Below are positions 4,893 to 5,269 of a DNA stretch of 5,269 nt, in pieces. The notes beneath the pieces are model-generated. The model was not told the DNA's origin. It searched no databases and saw only the letters and a list, made by a program, of their open reading frames with translations. Origin of the DNA: Ardenticatenales bacterium (GTDB taxonomy: Bacteria > Chloroflexota > Anaerolineae > Ardenticatenales > Ardenticatenaceae); contig JACCSL010000095.1 of assembly GCA_013812995.1 (NCBI GenBank), positions 1 through 5,269 on the forward strand, written 5' to 3'. Both the position numbers and the translations under genes were made by a program. Each line of letters opens with the position of its first letter. Positions within the stretch are counted from its first letter, which is position 1.

Positions 4893-5269
4893 ATGAGTCC
4901 CATCATGAAACCCCAGCGCCCCGCCGGTATCGTGGGCTATGGGGCCTACATTCCAAAATACCGCATCGTCGCGGAAGAGATTGCACGGGTCTGGAAGGGA
5001 GCGCAGGCGGCGGAGCTGCCGATCCGGGAAAAGAGCCTCCCCGGTCCCGACGAGGATGTCATTACCATGTCCATCGAGGCTGCGAGCAATGCCCTGCGGC
5101 GTGCCCAGGTCGAGCCCGAGCAGGTGCGGGCGGTCTGGGTCGGGTCCGAGAGCCATCCTTACGCGGTAAAGCCGAGCGGTACCGTCGTGGCGCAGGCGCT
5201 GGGAATCACCCCGGCGACCCTATCGGCCTCCTTCGAGTTTGCCTGCAAGGCGGGAACGGAGGCCATGCA
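4893..5269 (+). CDS. Archaeal-type hydroxymethylglutaryl-CoA synthase (5' part)
   Basis: The first 125 codons of a gene that runs off the window. After a short leader the protein begins with GIVGYGAYIPKYRI, the usual opening of the archaeal-type HMG-CoA synthase group in the thiolase superfamily. It continues with EEIARVW, the GPDEDVITMS segment, and VGSESHPYAVKPSGT with the likely catalytic Glu86. FEFACKAGTEAM carries the likely acyl-accepting Cys118. The enzyme condenses acetyl-CoA with acetoacetyl-CoA to HMG-CoA, the entry to the mevalonate isoprenoid pathway. In archaea and some Chloroflexi this gene is often followed by a thiolase and a DUF35 (zinc-ribbon/OB-fold) gene, which would lie beyond the window. 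The start ATG 4893 follows AGGAGG by six bases. A 3-oxoacyl-ACP synthase III is less likely because of the ESHPYAVKP and FACKAGT motifs. Confidence 0.92.
   Translation, partial: MSPIMKPQRPAGIVGYGAYIPKYRIVAEEIARVWKGAQAAELPIREKSLPGPDEDVITMSIEAASNALRRAQVEPEQVRAVWVGSESHPYAVKPSGTVVAQALGITPATLSASFEFACKAGTEAM

Noticed and set aside
4836..5156. Open frame of 106 codons on the - strand opposite the HMG-CoA synthase start
   Set aside because: It covers the strong ribosome binding site and motif-bearing codons of the synthase, and shows no domain.

Overview
This is a GC-rich bacterial window, probably from a Chloroflexota-like organism. That guess is moderate to low confidence. It rests on three things found together: an archaeal-type HMG-CoA synthase start (a mevalonate-pathway gene known in Chloroflexia such as Roseiflexus), a caspase-like (peptidase C14) protein with a long C-terminal part, and bacterial microcompartment (BMC) genes. 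No marker here fixes the phylum.

Left part, + strand, 1-1506: the 3' end of a BMC operon. In order it holds the C-terminal end of a BMC vertex protein (EutN/CcmL family), a small zinc-ribbon protein, a second complete EutN/CcmL protein, and a class II (FucA-like) aldolase. The aldolase start overlaps the preceding stop as ATGA. The aldolase has an extra C-terminal tail made of a proline linker and a short amphipathic helix, which looks like an encapsulation peptide. Together these suggest a compartment that handles an aldehyde made by aldol cleavage, such as lactaldehyde from a fuculose- or rhamnulose-phosphate-type substrate. The rest of the locus lies outside the window.

Middle, 1540-1705: a stand-alone tRNA-Glu(UUC) gene with its own extended -10 promoter. 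It is followed by a hairpin flanked by A and T runs, which can stop transcription from both sides and separates the + strand genes from the - strand genes.

Right-middle, - strand, 4443-1720: a caspase-like protease gene (about 650-677 codons), then after 120 bases a gene for a small protein with a TPR-like N-terminus, a proline-rich linker and a C-terminal membrane segment. They lie in the same direction with no visible terminator between them and may be a functional pair, though this is inference.

Right end, 4444-5269: a 449-base divergent intergenic region dominated by two 41-base inverted arms built from four GGCAAAA-type heptamers each, flanking a 164-base centre. It is followed by the 5' part of the archaeal-type HMG-CoA synthase gene, which runs off the window. 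A good -35/-10 pair for the caspase gene lies directly against the left edge of the inverted-repeat structure.
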